A stretch of 64,000 nucleotides of DNA from Bagarius yarrelli (taxonomy: Eukaryota; Chordata; Actinopteri; Siluriformes; Sisoridae), in contig VCAZ01000008.1 in the NCBI GenBank assembly GCA_005784505.1, positions 7,055,763-7,119,762 of the forward strand. The letters run 5' to 3'. Positions within the stretch are counted from its first letter, which is position 1. Every line of letters starts with the position of its first letter. A program made the translations under genes and the position numbers. Positions 1 through 10,985 of the stretch are shown here, in pieces. Below the pieces are notes generated by a model. The model was not told the DNA's origin and did no database searches. It saw only the letters and a list, made by a program, of their open reading frames with translations.

Positions 1-499
1 TTTAAAAATTTATAAAACCATTAATATGTGACGAATGATTTAAATAATAGGCACATACAAGAAGTTGTTGACGGTTCATTCTCTACAGATTTCCTCTTAC
101 TTACAACATAAGTAATGTGGTCTTCACCAACCTCAGTAAAGTGGCTAACAGGCTTTTTATAAAGGACAGGACAACATGAAGACCAGGACGCTCTCTAATG
201 GACATCCCACTAGAAGAGGCTATTAATTATATATTGATATAAGTCTTATGTGATATGTAGTTGATCGTGTCTCCAGCTTGCTCGACTATTGGAGAGAACT
301 CTCCGTAGAATACTCCTCTTTTTTTAATTAGCCACTCTTATATTTTAGATATTTTTAAAAACATGTGGCGGTTATAGTAATAAAAGCATATAAAAAAGCA
401 TCATATAGTTTCTGTTATTCACAGTATATTTATAAGAATAAACGACAGGTGATTTCATAATCCTTCAGACTTCCGGAGGAATCATATATAAATAGAGAT
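1..499. other. AT-rich intronic sequence, no gene
   Basis: I see no coding potential and no repeat I recognise. It is presumed to lie in the large intron upstream of the ADGRB exons. The right edge is the target-site duplication of the SINE that follows. Confidence 0.5.
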
Positions 500-514
500 A
501 TAAATAGACACTAA
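500..514. repeat. Target-site duplication, left copy
   Basis: The 15-bp direct repeat ATAAATAGACACTAA has its partner at 871-885 and brackets the SINE-B insertion. Confidence 0.9.
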
Positions 515-870
515 CTAGGGAAGCATAGTGGCTTAGTGGTTAGCACTGTTGCCTCACAACAGGAAGGTCCCAGGTTCAATTCCCAGGCAGGGGTCTTTCT
601 GTGTGGGGTTTGCATGTTCTCCTTGTGTTTACTCCGGGTTCTCTGGTTTTCCTCCCACAGTCCAAAAACACTTATATTAGATTGATTGGTGATTCTAAAT
701 TGGCCATAGGAGTGAGTGTGTGTGTGTGTCCCTGTGATAGACTGGCGACCTGTCCAGGGTGTACCTCTCCTGCCTTTCCCCCTTTTAGAGATGGATGTGA
801 TAGGCTCCAGCAGATCCCGGTGATCCCTAATTAGGAAATAAGCAGGTATAGAAGATAGATGAATGAATAA
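515..870 (+). mobile_element. SINE-B (V-SINE/Mermaid/DANA-like), full length with intact target-site duplication
   Basis: This is a tRNA-derived SINE. The head carries an A-box-like GGCTTAGTGGTTAG and a B box GGTTCAATTCC at 573-583. The conserved core reads TTTGCATGTTCTCC, then CCTCCCACAGTCCAAA, a GT-rich stretch and GGCGACCTGTCCAGGGTGTA, and it ends in a (GAAT)n-like tail. The 15-base ATAAATAGACACTAA occurs perfectly at 500-514 and 871-885, directly flanking the element, so this is a true LINE-mobilised insertion with both ends preserved. Short ORFs across it on either strand are not genes. Confidence 0.92.
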
Positions 871-885
871 ATAAATAGACACTAA
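871..885. repeat. Target-site duplication, right copy
   Basis: This is an exact 15-bp copy of 500-514 on the 3' side of the SINE-B tail. Confidence 0.9.
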
Positions 886-2209
886 ATAAATTAATATAAT
901 AATATCATACAGATACAAATACATTTATTTTATAGTGGATATTTACATTATGTCCTCCACAAAGATGGACCTCCACTGCAGAATTCAGTGTAACCAATTA
1001 GAGTAACTTTTCAATTCCTGAGAGTATTACCAGTTATTTGGTTTGTAAATGTGTGGAATTCTCCATCACCGACTTTAACAGCCATATAAATAGCATGTTA
1101 TACCCTGAAATACCCAGTAATTATATGGTGTGTTGTGTTTCTTTTTTTTTTTTTGTGGAGGTTTTTCCAGGTGTTCTGCACAGCTTTGATTCAAAATAAG
1201 CTGCCTAAGCCTGGAGTCTTTCCTAGCGACTCTTTGTGATTAGTTTCACTTTCAAGACTGAGATTTTGGTGCAGATAAAATAACTTTTTAAATCGTGATC
1301 TTTTTGTAAATGGTTTAAACAAATCATTCGGGGTTAATGCTGAGGCTTCTGTTTTAAGGAGTTCCTATTTGATAGTAATGCTTTGTGGATTTCACATCAC
1401 CTCCCCGGGGGATTTTGTGTGGGTGAACATGAGGTAATTATTCCGCCAGGGATTTACAATGTTCATGAATGCCTTTGCACATCCAACCTTGCACACTTGT
1501 GTGTGTGTGTGTTATAGCTTATTTGCACAGGCACTGACGGTACACATCACAATCACCAGCCAATGTGTTTAATGAAGTATGTCTTTGGGCGGTGATTCTG
1601 TATTAGGAAATAATTACAAGAAAAGGAAGTCTACGTCTCAAGGGCATTTGTGGCTGGGGGACATGTGCACAGATTTCCGAAGCCTCGTGTCTGCCTGCAT
1701 GTGCCAGAGAGAATGTGTGCATTTGTGCTTATTGCAGTGGATAAGCCTGTGAGAGTGATTATGTATTGTTTGGATTTGTGATTAAATGTGATGAAGCAGC
1801 TTATTGTATAAGAGTTACTGACTTAGGTATAGGGTCAGTCATGTGTGTGTGTGCATGTCTGGGTAGCAAATTATTATGTCCATTATTGTTGTTTAAACAA
1901 GAAAAAGACAGAATAAAAAAATGGCAACACATCCAAAGAGAAAGTTTAATTAAACCATCTCAATCTGCTACATTCTCAGAACTTTCCTCTGTTCTGCCAC
2001 CATAGTGCTGGAATGAATAGCCGAGTCACCGGCTTGCTTTAAGAGATGGGTAATAATCTATCTAGGGTTCTAAATACCCGCCACTTAAAATTTAATGAAG
2101 GGGTAAAAAAAGCTTTGCTCTTTTTTTTAACAGTTTTGGTTTATATTATACTTCGAGATCTAATAAAGAAGTATTGATCTTTTCATTGTCCGAGGGTTAA
2201 AGCACTTTT
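886..2209. other. Intronic sequence, mostly unique
   Basis: There is no gene. A T-run lies near 1141-1154 and a short GT run near 1500. Around 1190-1480 the sequence is of higher complexity and free of recognisable repeats, so it could hold conserved noncoding sequence, but nothing here proves it. Confidence 0.4.
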
Positions 2210-2254
2210 TGTACATCACTCTGGATACGGGCATCTGCCAAATACTGTAAATGT
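2210..2254 (+). mobile_element. SINE-A, 3' tail fragment
   Basis: The sequence CACTCTGGATACGGGCATCT followed by a GCCAAAT-type end and TGTAAATGTA matches the 3' tail of SINE-A seen repeatedly in this window. The tRNA-derived head is missing or too decayed. The tail runs directly into the minisatellite that follows. Confidence 0.7.
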
Positions 2255-3010
2255 ACTTTGTACCACACTGTACGTCACACCACTTCTCTTTAATTCACTT
2301 TATTTATCCACTGCACTTCACTTCTATTAACTCGACTACATTTAACTTTGGTCTGCGCCACTATATTCGACTACACTTTACTTTACGTTACTTTACACCA
2401 TTCCCTTTTCATCCACTTCACTTTCCTTCACTCCACTTTATTTTACACCACTCCTTTTTCATTCACTTCACTTTACTTCACCAAACTTTACACCACTCCT
2501 CTGTAATCTACTTCACATTGCTCTACTTTACTTTACACACCACTCCTCTTTAATTCACTTCACTTTAATCTACTATACTTCACACCAATCCTCTTTAATC
2601 CAATTCACTTTAATCTACTATACTTCACATTACTCCTCTTTAATCCACTTCACTGTACTCCACTGTACTTTACACCACTCCTCTTTAATCCACTTCAGCT
2701 CACTTTACTTCACTGTACTTTACACCACTCCTCTTTAATCCACTTCACTTTACTTTACTCCACTATACTTTACACCACTCCTCTTTAATCCACTTTACTC
2801 CACTATACTTTACACAACTCCTCTTTCATCCACTTCACATAACACCACTTCTTCCTAAATCCACTATATTTTTAAATCCCCTTTACTCCACCACCCTACT
2901 CTCCTTTTCTCTACTCCACTATTCTGTACATCACTTTACCGCACCTCATTTTGTGCCACTACATTTCTCGATAATCCACTTCACCACACTTCACTTCTCT
3001 TCAATTCACT
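2255..3010 (+). repeat. Imperfect ~45-bp pyrimidine-rich minisatellite
   Basis: At least ten diverged tandem units follow the pattern ACCACTCCTCTTTAATCC, then ACTTCACTTTACT, then CCACTATACTTTAC. Unit length varies from about 40 to 50 bp through small internal duplications of CACTT/TTTACT words. The unit is best conserved at about 2530-2830 and decays towards both ends. An open frame through it merely reads the repeat and is not a gene. Confidence 0.9.
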
Positions 3011-4439
3011 CCAGATCTTACATTCCAGCCAGCCTCCCAGATAAAGTCACACTATTTACTACTAATTATCCTATTTTAAGGTATCTATTTTTGTGTATAA
3101 CCCGCAGATGTTGTATTTACTTGTGTGGGTGATTGTGTATAATTATAGCTACTCAGCATGCCGTTAGCCCCCATCAACCTTCATCATACATCTATCACTA
3201 TGCCTTCAGATTTTATCATACCACCAGACCCTTTTGCTATTACGAGACACTTGTTCATACTGATCATGCTGCTACAGTTTTCTTCATCTCCTTTTCTGCT
3301 CAATTACACGATAATCTAACACCTACGGTTTACAGACAGTTCATTGCATTTTTACTGCCAATACTAGTCTGTTTTCTCTCTTTGTTCCAGAGATGCATAG
3401 AGTTATATAAAAAGAATTGACCATTACACCCTCTTGATTTCACCTTGGTATTTGTACCCATCACTTTCTTTTTGCTGTGAGTATCCGTGCAGAGGTATGA
3501 AGACACATGGGTGAACAAAAGCAAAAGGAATATTATCAAAAGCCTATATATTCCTCTGTGTATGAACGTATGGAACCTATATTAAAATCTTTGCTGTGCA
3601 CGCCGGCCTGCGCTGCTCATTTCTACAGGTTTTTGAATGCGGTGCATATATAAGCCAGAGTAAGAGACGCACTGTCATAGTTGCAGATGCTCTATATTCA
3701 GTCAACCGTAAGGACGTGACTGGAATAAGTGGAAGAAGAGTGGATTCCTGACTCTGTGCCAAAGACTCGTGGGCCAATCGTTGGTTGGCACTTCCAGCTA
3801 AGATTAGTGGTTCTATGCGCGGTGTGATGGCGAAAGCTCTCTTGCTAATGAGGGTCAGGAAGGATGGTAGAGAGAGGAAATGATGTTATGTTATATAAGT
3901 GTGTGTGTGTCTCTGCAAGTGTTTGTGCATGGTGTGATGCTTAGAATCGTATTCCCTTACATAACTCTTAAATACTGTGCATATATTTATGATTTCAAGA
4001 GTTAGAACCTTTGCCTTTGTAAAATGTTCGAAATTCCAAAGTATGATTTTCAGTATTTTGTAAATTTTTAACTGTTATATAATTTAAATAAGAGACTTTT
4101 TTATTTTAGAAATTACCCAGATATTGTCACAGAATTTAAACAGCAATTCTAATAAATTTTGCACCTCTATTTTACTAAATATAAGTCTAAATATATTTGT
4201 CCCAAGCTGAGATCTTGTATTAGGTTTCCTCAGAGACCATATTGAGTGGATACAAAGCCACTTTAATAGACCTGCAGCTGTAAAAATAGTCAGTCTGACT
4301 AAAGATGCTGAAAGACAGAAGCTTCCATGCTGCACATTCTCTTTTTTAAACTGAAGATATTTGCTGAACCAGCTAAAGTCGTCTGCAGGAGAACCTTTTT
4401 TTTAAACGCCAATATGTTTCAAAACAGTGCGTTATAATA
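3011..4439. other. Intronic sequence, no gene
   Basis: Mostly unique AT-rich DNA. A short GT run lies at about 3897-3910. Small ORFs on both strands lack any recognisable domain and have no splice context. Confidence 0.45.
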
Positions 4440-4735
4440 GATGCGTTGAATCAGTTGTGAAGGTAAGTGATAGTACTCAGTAATCTTTATTGTCAAAGGG
4501 AAGTAAGACAAAGCTTGAAATAGGCAAAGGGTCAGGCATTGAACAAACATGAATTATTGTTCTCTCTCCTTGCACGGCATTCATGCACGGCAGCCAATCA
4601 GCATTCCCTGATTTACATACAAATATGACTTTATTCTTGTAATAATGACTTTTTGAATGAGTATTTTATCTTGTTTATGTGATTTCAACTTTATTCTCAA
4701 AGTATTACAACTTTAATCTGACATTCATCTTTAAA
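4440..4735. repeat. Unclassified dispersed repeat, copy 1
   Basis: The core CCAATCAGCATTCCCTGATT is followed by an AT-rich stretch with recurring ACTTTATTCT / ACTTTAATCT words. The same order occurs at 6470-6815 (CCAATCAGCATTCACTGATT, then ACTTTAATC words). I infer a dispersed family with an internal degenerate short tandem; I cannot name its class. Confidence 0.55.
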
Positions 4736-5009
4736 GCTTATTTGTCACGTACAACTGTCCAAGCTGTTTTTAACAGCAACATAAAAATAAAAAAGCAAAA
4801 AAAGTAAGTTACAAGTAAGTACAGTATGTAAGTATATGAACAGTAATATTGAAGTATGAACAGTAGTATTGATATAGCCGTAGCATTTATATTATAAATA
4901 TTATAGCCTAAAGACAGTCTGCGTATAAATAGTGAAGAAAAAAAGGACTTTGGGGAAGTGTTCATGTAAAGATTGGGTGTAGTGCAATGTAATGTGCATC
5001 TGTTCAAGG

Positions 5010-5202
5010 AAAGTAGTAGCTCAGTAGTCAAGGTGTTAGACTGATAATTGGAAGATCGGGATTAGATTTGCAGCACCAACAAGCTGCCACTGTTGGGACC
5101 ATGAGCAAAACCCTTAACCCTCAATTTCTCAGATGTATAAAAGAGATAAATGTACGTCGCTCTGAATAAAGACGTCTGCCAAATGCATTTAATGTAAATG
5201 TG
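5010..5202 (+). mobile_element. SINE-A copy
   Basis: The copy has a tRNA-like head GTAGTAGCTCAGTAGT, the middle block CAAGCTGCCACTGTTGGGAC, AACCCTTAACCCTCAA, and the tail GTCGCTCTGAATAAAGACG with CTGCCAAATGC and TGTAAATGT. It is full length but diverged (for example AGCAAAACCC for the usual AGCAAGGCCC). Confidence 0.88.
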
Positions 5203-5224
5203 ACGTGCTGTGTTTATGTAAAGC

Positions 5225-5590
5225 TGTCACAACTTTCCTCTCCCACCACCAGAGGGCTTCGACTCGCAGTACTTCCAGGGTCATTTAAGGTTAGCTCTCT
5301 ATTAAAGCTAGCCGCTAGTATTGTTCTAGCATGAGACTTGCTAAGCATTTATTATTTCTGAATGACTTCCTAATTTATGATTTCAGCTTGTCTTCTGGTT
5401 TTGAGATTTTGCCTAGTGTTTTGGATTTGTTTGCCCGGTTTATTTCTGATTACCTGTTGCCAACTTCTCCATGTTTCCTGACACGGTTGTTGAACCGTCT
5501 ACTGTTGCTTAATAAAACCAATTACTGCAGTATGGTTTCTTCGTCTGCGACTTCTTTCCCCAAAAAACGCAGGTTCTTATCAGTAATAAC
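5225..5590 (+). mobile_element. Solo LTR of a Gypsy-like fish retrotransposon
   Basis: It starts TGTCACAACTTTCC, followed by the ACCACCAGAGGGC block common to this type of fish LTR. The later GCCTAGTGTTTTGGATTTGT block is shared with the LTR on the other strand at 9065-9367 (GCCTAATGTTTTGGATTCGT). A polyadenylation-type AATAAA lies at about 5511. No internal gag/pol or second LTR is near, so I read it as a solo LTR. The 3' boundary is approximate. The 108-residue ORF inside it is not a host gene. Confidence 0.7.
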
Positions 5591-6469
5591 CATATTTTTT
5601 AATGATGTTTTAATGTGGCACTTCAACCCAGTCATTTTAAATGTGTGTAAACAATAGAAAATATTTTTCAATAGATAAAAATCCCATATAGACACCTAAA
5701 ACAAGAAGTGAAAAAGAATTGCAGACAATAAATAATGAATGGAAAAACATGAGAGACGTGAAGAAGACGAATGAATCTGCCAGGTACAGATGAACGTTGG
5801 TCACAATGAGTAGCGTTAATATTTAAAAGATAAAGATAAAAACCCATAGTTTCAAAAATAGAGTTGTAGCTGAGAGGGCATTTTATGCACCAGTAAAAGT
5901 TTGCAAGGTGCACTGAAATTAAGAAATAAATATAATACTATGTTGTGGTACAGTCTCTATAGGACAAACGGGAATTAATCCGATTGTATTCCCTATGGCA
6001 ATAAACCGGCATGGGGATTTATCGACATCACAGCAATTATAAGAGCACTGTCACACATCGTCAGTTAGTCAGCCGGGAATTTGTAGGCTCGGCAGAAGCT
6101 ATTTTTTCCCCCTCTTCCTTCCTATTTCTTTTTTTTACTCGGCTTTTCTTGCAAACCACCTGGGATGTGGTTCTGGCAGTGTAACTTTTCAATTTGTGTA
6201 TTTATGTGATAATAAAGAATTGATAGGCAAGGTGGTTATCTGGATACTACACCTATAAACTGGAAATATCTACATTTCCTATAGTCAGTCCAACAGCCTC
6301 AACCAGATGGAGCAGATGGACACTTAGAGACATAGACATACACACACAAATAAAAAGAAGCATCATAAAAAATGCATTGGTGCATAAGAGTGATTTAAGG
6401 ACATGCTGGTGAAAACCTGCTGAAATGAACAGGATGTTCTGGTCCTACGACGATGTCTGACTCGCACCT
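5591..6469. other. Intronic sequence, no gene
   Basis: AT-rich with no recognisable repeat or exon. The ORF on the minus strand near 5668-5913 is leucine/serine-rich noise with no family resemblance. Confidence 0.4.
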
Positions 6470-6815
6470 GTCACTGCTGTGCTATGCAAGCTTTATTGAT
6501 GTTTGAAAGAAAGAGAACAAAATTAAGCGTTTCTCTTGTCCTATTACTTCATAAGACCACAAAGAATGGCAATAATAAATAAATTAATAAATAAAGAATG
6601 CTCAGCTCAACGTCATCAACGTCACCAATCAGCATTCACTGATTTACATAGAGCTAATCTTCATTCTTTAAATTTTTACTACAATATTACCTAAAATATT
6701 AGGATTTTAATCTCATATTGCTTCAACTGCATTCTTGTTATTCCAACTTTTATTTTCGGATTTTTTTACTTTAATCTTGCATTGTTTTAACTGTATTCTC
6801 AACACTTTATTTCCT
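6470..6815. repeat. Unclassified dispersed repeat, copy 2
   Basis: It shares the CCAATCAGCATTCACTGATT core and following ACTTTAATC / CTTTATT words with 4440-4735, in the same orientation. Identity outside the core is low, so both copies are old. Confidence 0.5.
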
Positions 6816-7249
6816 TTTAAGTCAAAAAAGAGAACAAATAGGCAAACTTTAGGTTGACTTTTCTTGACATGCTCAAAGTTTACATTTTCATTAAAAGTTA
6901 GAACAGGGAAGCAGCATCTTCAGGGGCGACCCTCTTATTTTAGGAATAAGAGAGTGGCACAAAATCCCCTCAGAACAACGCAACAATGACAACAAAATGA
7001 CATTGTTTAAGTAGCAAAATTAAAGGAGGAGATAAGGAGGAGGTGGGTGATCAGATGATAAGGGTTGGGATGCTTTACTCCCAATCAGCTTGCCTATAAG
7101 CAAGCTTGCCTATGAGGAATGCCTGAATTAATGCAGTATGTTAAAATTTCAATTTTTCAACATGGCGCTAAATATCATATTAAATCAATTTGTACATTAT
7201 GAAAAAACTAACTATTTTAATTACTTTCTAATAGATAAAACAGTTATGT

Positions 7250-7362
7250 AATCCCATTGGAGTTCTTCCACTCCAACCAGAACACAGCATGTCTTCATGG
7301 ATTTCAGTAGTTTTGTGCACAGGTGCATTGTCATGCTGAAATAGGGTTTCCAGTGAAGGAAT
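7250..7362 (-). mobile_element. Tc1-like transposase fragment, C-terminal region
   Basis: Read on the minus strand, the segment carries the CAGCATGACAATGCACCTGT-type block (GCATGACAATGCACC, TGTGCACAAAAC) followed by CATGAAGACATGCTGTGTTC and GGAGTGGAAGA. This is the catalytic-domain end typical of fish Tc1-like elements and matches the longer copy at 60890-61246. Only about 110 bp survive. Confidence 0.6.
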
Positions 7363-7675
7363 AACATAATGCTATAACGTACAAATCCATCTCTTTCTTT
7401 CGGTTAAACACTAGATATGGAGAGACATCGAGAGAAAAAGAGAGTCAGTCTAAAACTGCATTGATCGAACGGATATGCTAAATCAGCGCAGCCTGGCTGA
7501 AAGATGAGAATGAATCATCACATTACAGACTCTGTCACTGTGCACATGCACTCTAACACAACACTCGCACTTTGTAAAGCTACACAGGTACAGAGTAGCA
7601 GCCTTTAAGTAAACTGTTAAGTATTGTTTAGTATATGTTAATCGCACCGATTACAGCGTTAAATTGATTAGCATA

Positions 7676-8100
7676 AGGTCAATAAGCTTTTATTGTCATT
7701 TTAAACATATACAGCGAACAGTGTACATAGTGAAATAACCATGGACCATGCTGCTATATAAAACAACACAGAAATACACAAAACAACAAAGTGCTACATA
7801 GGGGTAATAGTAGCGCAGTGGTTAAGGTGTTGGACTGCTAATTGGAAAATCGGGGCTCAATTTATAGCACAACCAAGCTGCCACTGTTGAGCCCCTGAGC
7901 AAGGCCCTTAACTCCCAACTGCTTAGTTGTATAAATTTGATAAATGTAAGTCGCTTTGGATAAGGGCATCTGTGAAAATGCTGTAAATGTAAATGCAAAA
8001 TAAAAATGACACAAAGCTAAAGACTAGATAATCAATTGCTAAATAAAGTGCACACTGTGCAACCTGGTGCAAAATACTTAGTTGACAGATGATGTTAATG
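7676..8100 (-). mobile_element. Retroposon 3' region split by a SINE-A
   Basis: The left end AAGCTTTTATTGTCATTTTA is the complement of the TGACAATAAAAGCTT tail seen on the + strand at 42180-42250 and 33408-33655. Internal blocks GAAATAACCATGGACCATG, AACAACACAGAAATACAC and GTGCACACTGTGCAAC fit one family. A SINE-A at about 7796-7997 interrupts it, with host blocks resuming afterwards. Confidence 0.65.
7796..7997 (+). mobile_element. SINE-A copy inserted in an older retroposon
   Basis: This is a full-length copy: GTAGCGCAGTGGTTAAGGTG head, GGGGCTCAATTTATAGCAC B-box region, CAAGCTGCCACTGTTGAGCC, and AGTCGCTTTGGATAAGGGC tail with TGTAAATGTAAATG. It lies within the minus-strand element at 7676-8100, so it is the younger insertion. 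Confidence 0.88.
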
Positions 8101-8118
8101 CTATATAAGTATAAGAAG

Positions 8119-8119
<1 letters not shown>

Positions 8120-8171
<52 letters not shown>
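8120..8171. repeat. (TA)n microsatellite
   Basis: About 26 uninterrupted TA dinucleotides. Confidence 0.98.
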
Positions 8172-8175
<4 letters not shown>

Positions 8176-9060
8176 ATATTATACTTTTCACAATTCCGAA
8201 TGCTTAAATGCTAGTGTCAGTTTTTATCCCGGCAGAACAGTTCATCCTCACTCATTCTTCCTGTGCCTCCTACCATGATCTCAAACCCCAAAGCTGTCTG
8301 AGCTTCATTATCCTACAACGGACCTCTAATGACCACTGGATCCCTACTGGTGCTAAGAGAGTCTCACCAAACACATCACGAGGATGTGTGTATGTGTGTG
8401 TTTGAGACATTAATAAGGAACAATGGGCCTCATTGAACCTCCAACTCTTGGCCTGAAGGACAGTGTACAGATATCAGCTGTGTGTGAGCTTGCAACAAAG
8501 ATCAGATTCAAATACTCTTTCATTTAAATTCGAGCTCATGGAAAGGTAATTTTCCTCTGCATTCTATTCTGCCAGCAGTTTACGTTATCTTTACTGCACA
8601 CAAAGAAAAATCATTGTCTTTACAGCTTACTATCTGTTTCTTAGTCTAACCTTTAGTATCGATACAGATTTAAATTACATTTACATTTATGTTAATACGA
8701 TTTACACCTTTACTCCTCTAGTTGTCTCAGAAGCAAGCGTGGCAGAAAAAATAAGGGCGCCTACAACATTGTGTTTGTTGTATTTTTAACTAGTAGTTTT
8801 ATATTGTTTAAAGTATTGCAATATTTATTGTACTGCAGTACGTGGTGTTATATTGTACCGTGACCCATGTATTATGACATGTATCGTATCGTGAGGCCCT
8901 TGCCAAAACACAGCCCTACTTGTAAACATAAATTTATGTTTATGTACTCTATTATTATATTATTATCAGCTTTTACTAGCGAGGTGACCTATAAAGCAAA
9001 TCAGAGTTTGTTTTGTTTAGCATCATGTTTTGGGTCATTGAAATTGTGAAGAAACAGTCA
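8172..9060. other. Intronic sequence, no gene
   Basis: No recognisable exon. The ORF at 8208-8405 ends in a GT run and has no domain. The remainder is AT-rich. Confidence 0.4.
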
Positions 9061-9064
9061 TTGA

Positions 9065-9367
9065 AAGATCCATGTAGCCGGATATGACTTTATTTAGAAA
9101 AGTGAGGTAATCCAAAAGAGTAGTCAGAAAACATGCAAAGTTCGATACACAATAATCCAACATAAACCATAAACGAATCCAAAACATTAGGCAAAAAATC
9201 GTAGTCAAAAGTCAGGCATAGATCAAAAACCATGAACAGAGAAGGTAATCCAAAATGATTAAGATTAAGTAGGGAGCCAAACAAATGTGTCACCGGAAGT
9301 ACTACAGAAGTGTTAGTACTCTAGTGATGGCGCTCTCTGCTGGTGGGCGGGTGGAGTTCCTACAGAA
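9065..9367 (-). mobile_element. Solo LTR, same family as the one at 5.2 kb, opposite strand
   Basis: Read on the minus strand it starts TGTAGGAACTCCACCCGCCC and ACCAGCAGAGAGCGCC, then has the CCTAATGTTTTGGATTCGT block and ends near AATAAAGTCATATCC. The order of blocks matches 5225-5590. No internal region is adjacent. Confidence 0.68.
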
Positions 9368-9383
9368 ATACAGTCCCTACGTA

Positions 9384-9576
9384 AACATTTACATTTATGG
9401 CATTTGGAAGACGCCCTTATTCAGAGCGACTTAAATTTTATTTATTTGTACAGTTGAGATATTGGGGTTAAGGGCCTTGTTCAGGGGCCCAGCAGTGGGA
9501 ACTTGGTGGTGCCGGGAATTGAACCACGATTATCCAATTATCAAGTTATTTTAACCCCTGCACTACCACTTCACTG
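9384..9576 (-). mobile_element. SINE-A copy
   Basis: Complemented, the 3' tail lies at the left (ACATTTACATTTATGGCATT, ACGCCCTTATTCAGAGCGAC) followed by GGGTTAAGGGCCTTGTTCAG, GGGGCCCAGCAGTGG and the tRNA-like head (ACCCCTGCACTACCACTTC). It is full length. Confidence 0.88.
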
Positions 9577-10254
9577 GTGGTAACTGATGTGTAACTATAG
9601 AGTTTGTTTAAAAGGTTATGAACTTGAACCCTATTAGCACTCCTTGTCACAGTTGTCATTCAATTTGGTTGTAAACTTTCAGTCAGTTTTAGTGTTTAAT
9701 CGATTTGACTATTAAAGCAGTTTCACTTGTTCAGCACTGTTATTAGGTCATTTGTCATCCTCAGCATAAGTGTCATAATTCAGTGATAAAACATGTTTTA
9801 TGTATATGATGTTTGTCAGTTTGGCATCAAACTTGACTACAGCAGTCTTGTTGCTGGACAGGTGTCATGCAGACTTTTGATTTACTTCGAGTCATAACCC
9901 AGTAATAACACATTTTATAATACCCTATATGGAGATGAATGACAAATAAAATAAAATAAAAAAAAAACATGCAGTTCTGTCTGGTTGTGAAGGCATTTAT
10001 AAAACAATATAGTTTTCTTTACCTTTTACTGTAAAGCTCTTCTTCTAATGATTGTGATGCTACAGGGCTGCCTCCACCCACATCCAGGTCTTTAACTGGT
10101 TTTATGAGGTTAAAAATGATGTAAATCATATGCTATATTTTTCACATTCACCAGACAAGACAAGGCAATGCGAGGCAAACATTTACTTGTCCCACAATGG
10201 GAAAATTGCCATTTTACAGCAGCAGAAATATTTGCAAATATAAAGCCAAGACTA
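9577..10254. other. Intronic sequence, no gene
   Basis: AT-rich with no exon seen. An ATAAAATAAAATAAAAAAAA run near 9944-9967 looks like the A-rich tail of an old retroposon. The GGCAAACATTTACTTGTCCC stretch near 10170 may belong to the SINE head that follows. Confidence 0.4.
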
Positions 10255-10348
10255 ATGGCAGTGTTAACTTTTGGTGGTGTTGGGAACCAAACCCACAATC
10301 TTCCGGTTGGCGGTCCTGCACCTTAACCGCTAAGCTACCAGCTCCCCA
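10255..10348 (-). mobile_element. tRNA-headed SINE, 5' part
   Basis: On the minus strand the sequence has the head GGTAGCTTAGCGGTTAAGGT, the B box GGTTTGGTTCCCAACACC and an accompanying CACCAA. This is the 5' half of a SINE-A-like copy. The characteristic 3' tail is absent. Confidence 0.65.
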
Positions 10349-10766
10349 TAAAGATTTGTTATAGTTTAAATAAGTATCCTTGTATATAAAAGTATCACTG
10401 AGCTGAGAAAAGCTACAATATATTCATATATTCAATATATTTAGTCTACTTCTTCTTGAAATTTTGAAATCTATCTATCCATCAATACATTCATCCATCC
10501 ATCTATTTATCACTGTCTCTGATGTGATTGCTATATTTTAGGTGTTAGCAATGAAAACTTGAAAAGTTGAAATTTGAAATTTTAATAATAATAAAAAAAA
10601 TTAAAAAAACCCCCAAAATTTCTTAATTGTTTACATTAATCCAAAATCTCAAATCGATTTTTATGATTAATAATTCAAATTCTAGGTGAAACATCATTAC
10701 ATCATTTTTTTTTACTTTATTCAGCTAACAAAAGCATTAAAATAAGTGACCATCTTCCCGCCTATT

Positions 10767-10813
10767 ATCCATCCATCCATCCATCCATCCATCCATCCAT
10801 CCATTCATCCATC
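10767..10813. repeat. (ATCC)n microsatellite
   Basis: About ten tandem ATCC units with minor interruptions. They form the minus-strand tail of the SINE-B relic beside them. Confidence 0.92.
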
Positions 10814-10985
10814 GACGAATTTATCCCTTTCGCATTCCACAATAACTTTGCTACACGAAGTCAAACCTGGGGTCTATAAAGGGCACAATTGGACAAAAGT
10901 GCAAATCTATTACAAAGCACAACACCCAACCCACACACACTTATACTCATTTACACACAACAAACAATTTAGAAATGCCAATTGC
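10814..10985 (-). mobile_element. SINE-B relic, 3' half
   Basis: Blocks in the expected minus-strand order are a GGGGTCTATAAAGGGCA-like stretch, CACACACACTTATACTCATT and CAATTTAGAAATGCCAATTG. The family's GATGGATGGA tail is represented by the adjoining ATCC array. Strongly diverged. Confidence 0.5.

Noticed and set aside
531..583. tRNA gene
   Set aside because: A and B boxes are present but belong to the SINE-B head; no acceptor stem closure. The same holds for all SINE-A heads.
2255..3010. CRISPR-like array
   Set aside because: Units are adjacent, variable in length and diverged, with no unique spacers; the context is a vertebrate intron.
5331..5657. 108-residue ORF
   Set aside because: It lies inside a solo LTR shared in layout with the one at 9.1 kb.
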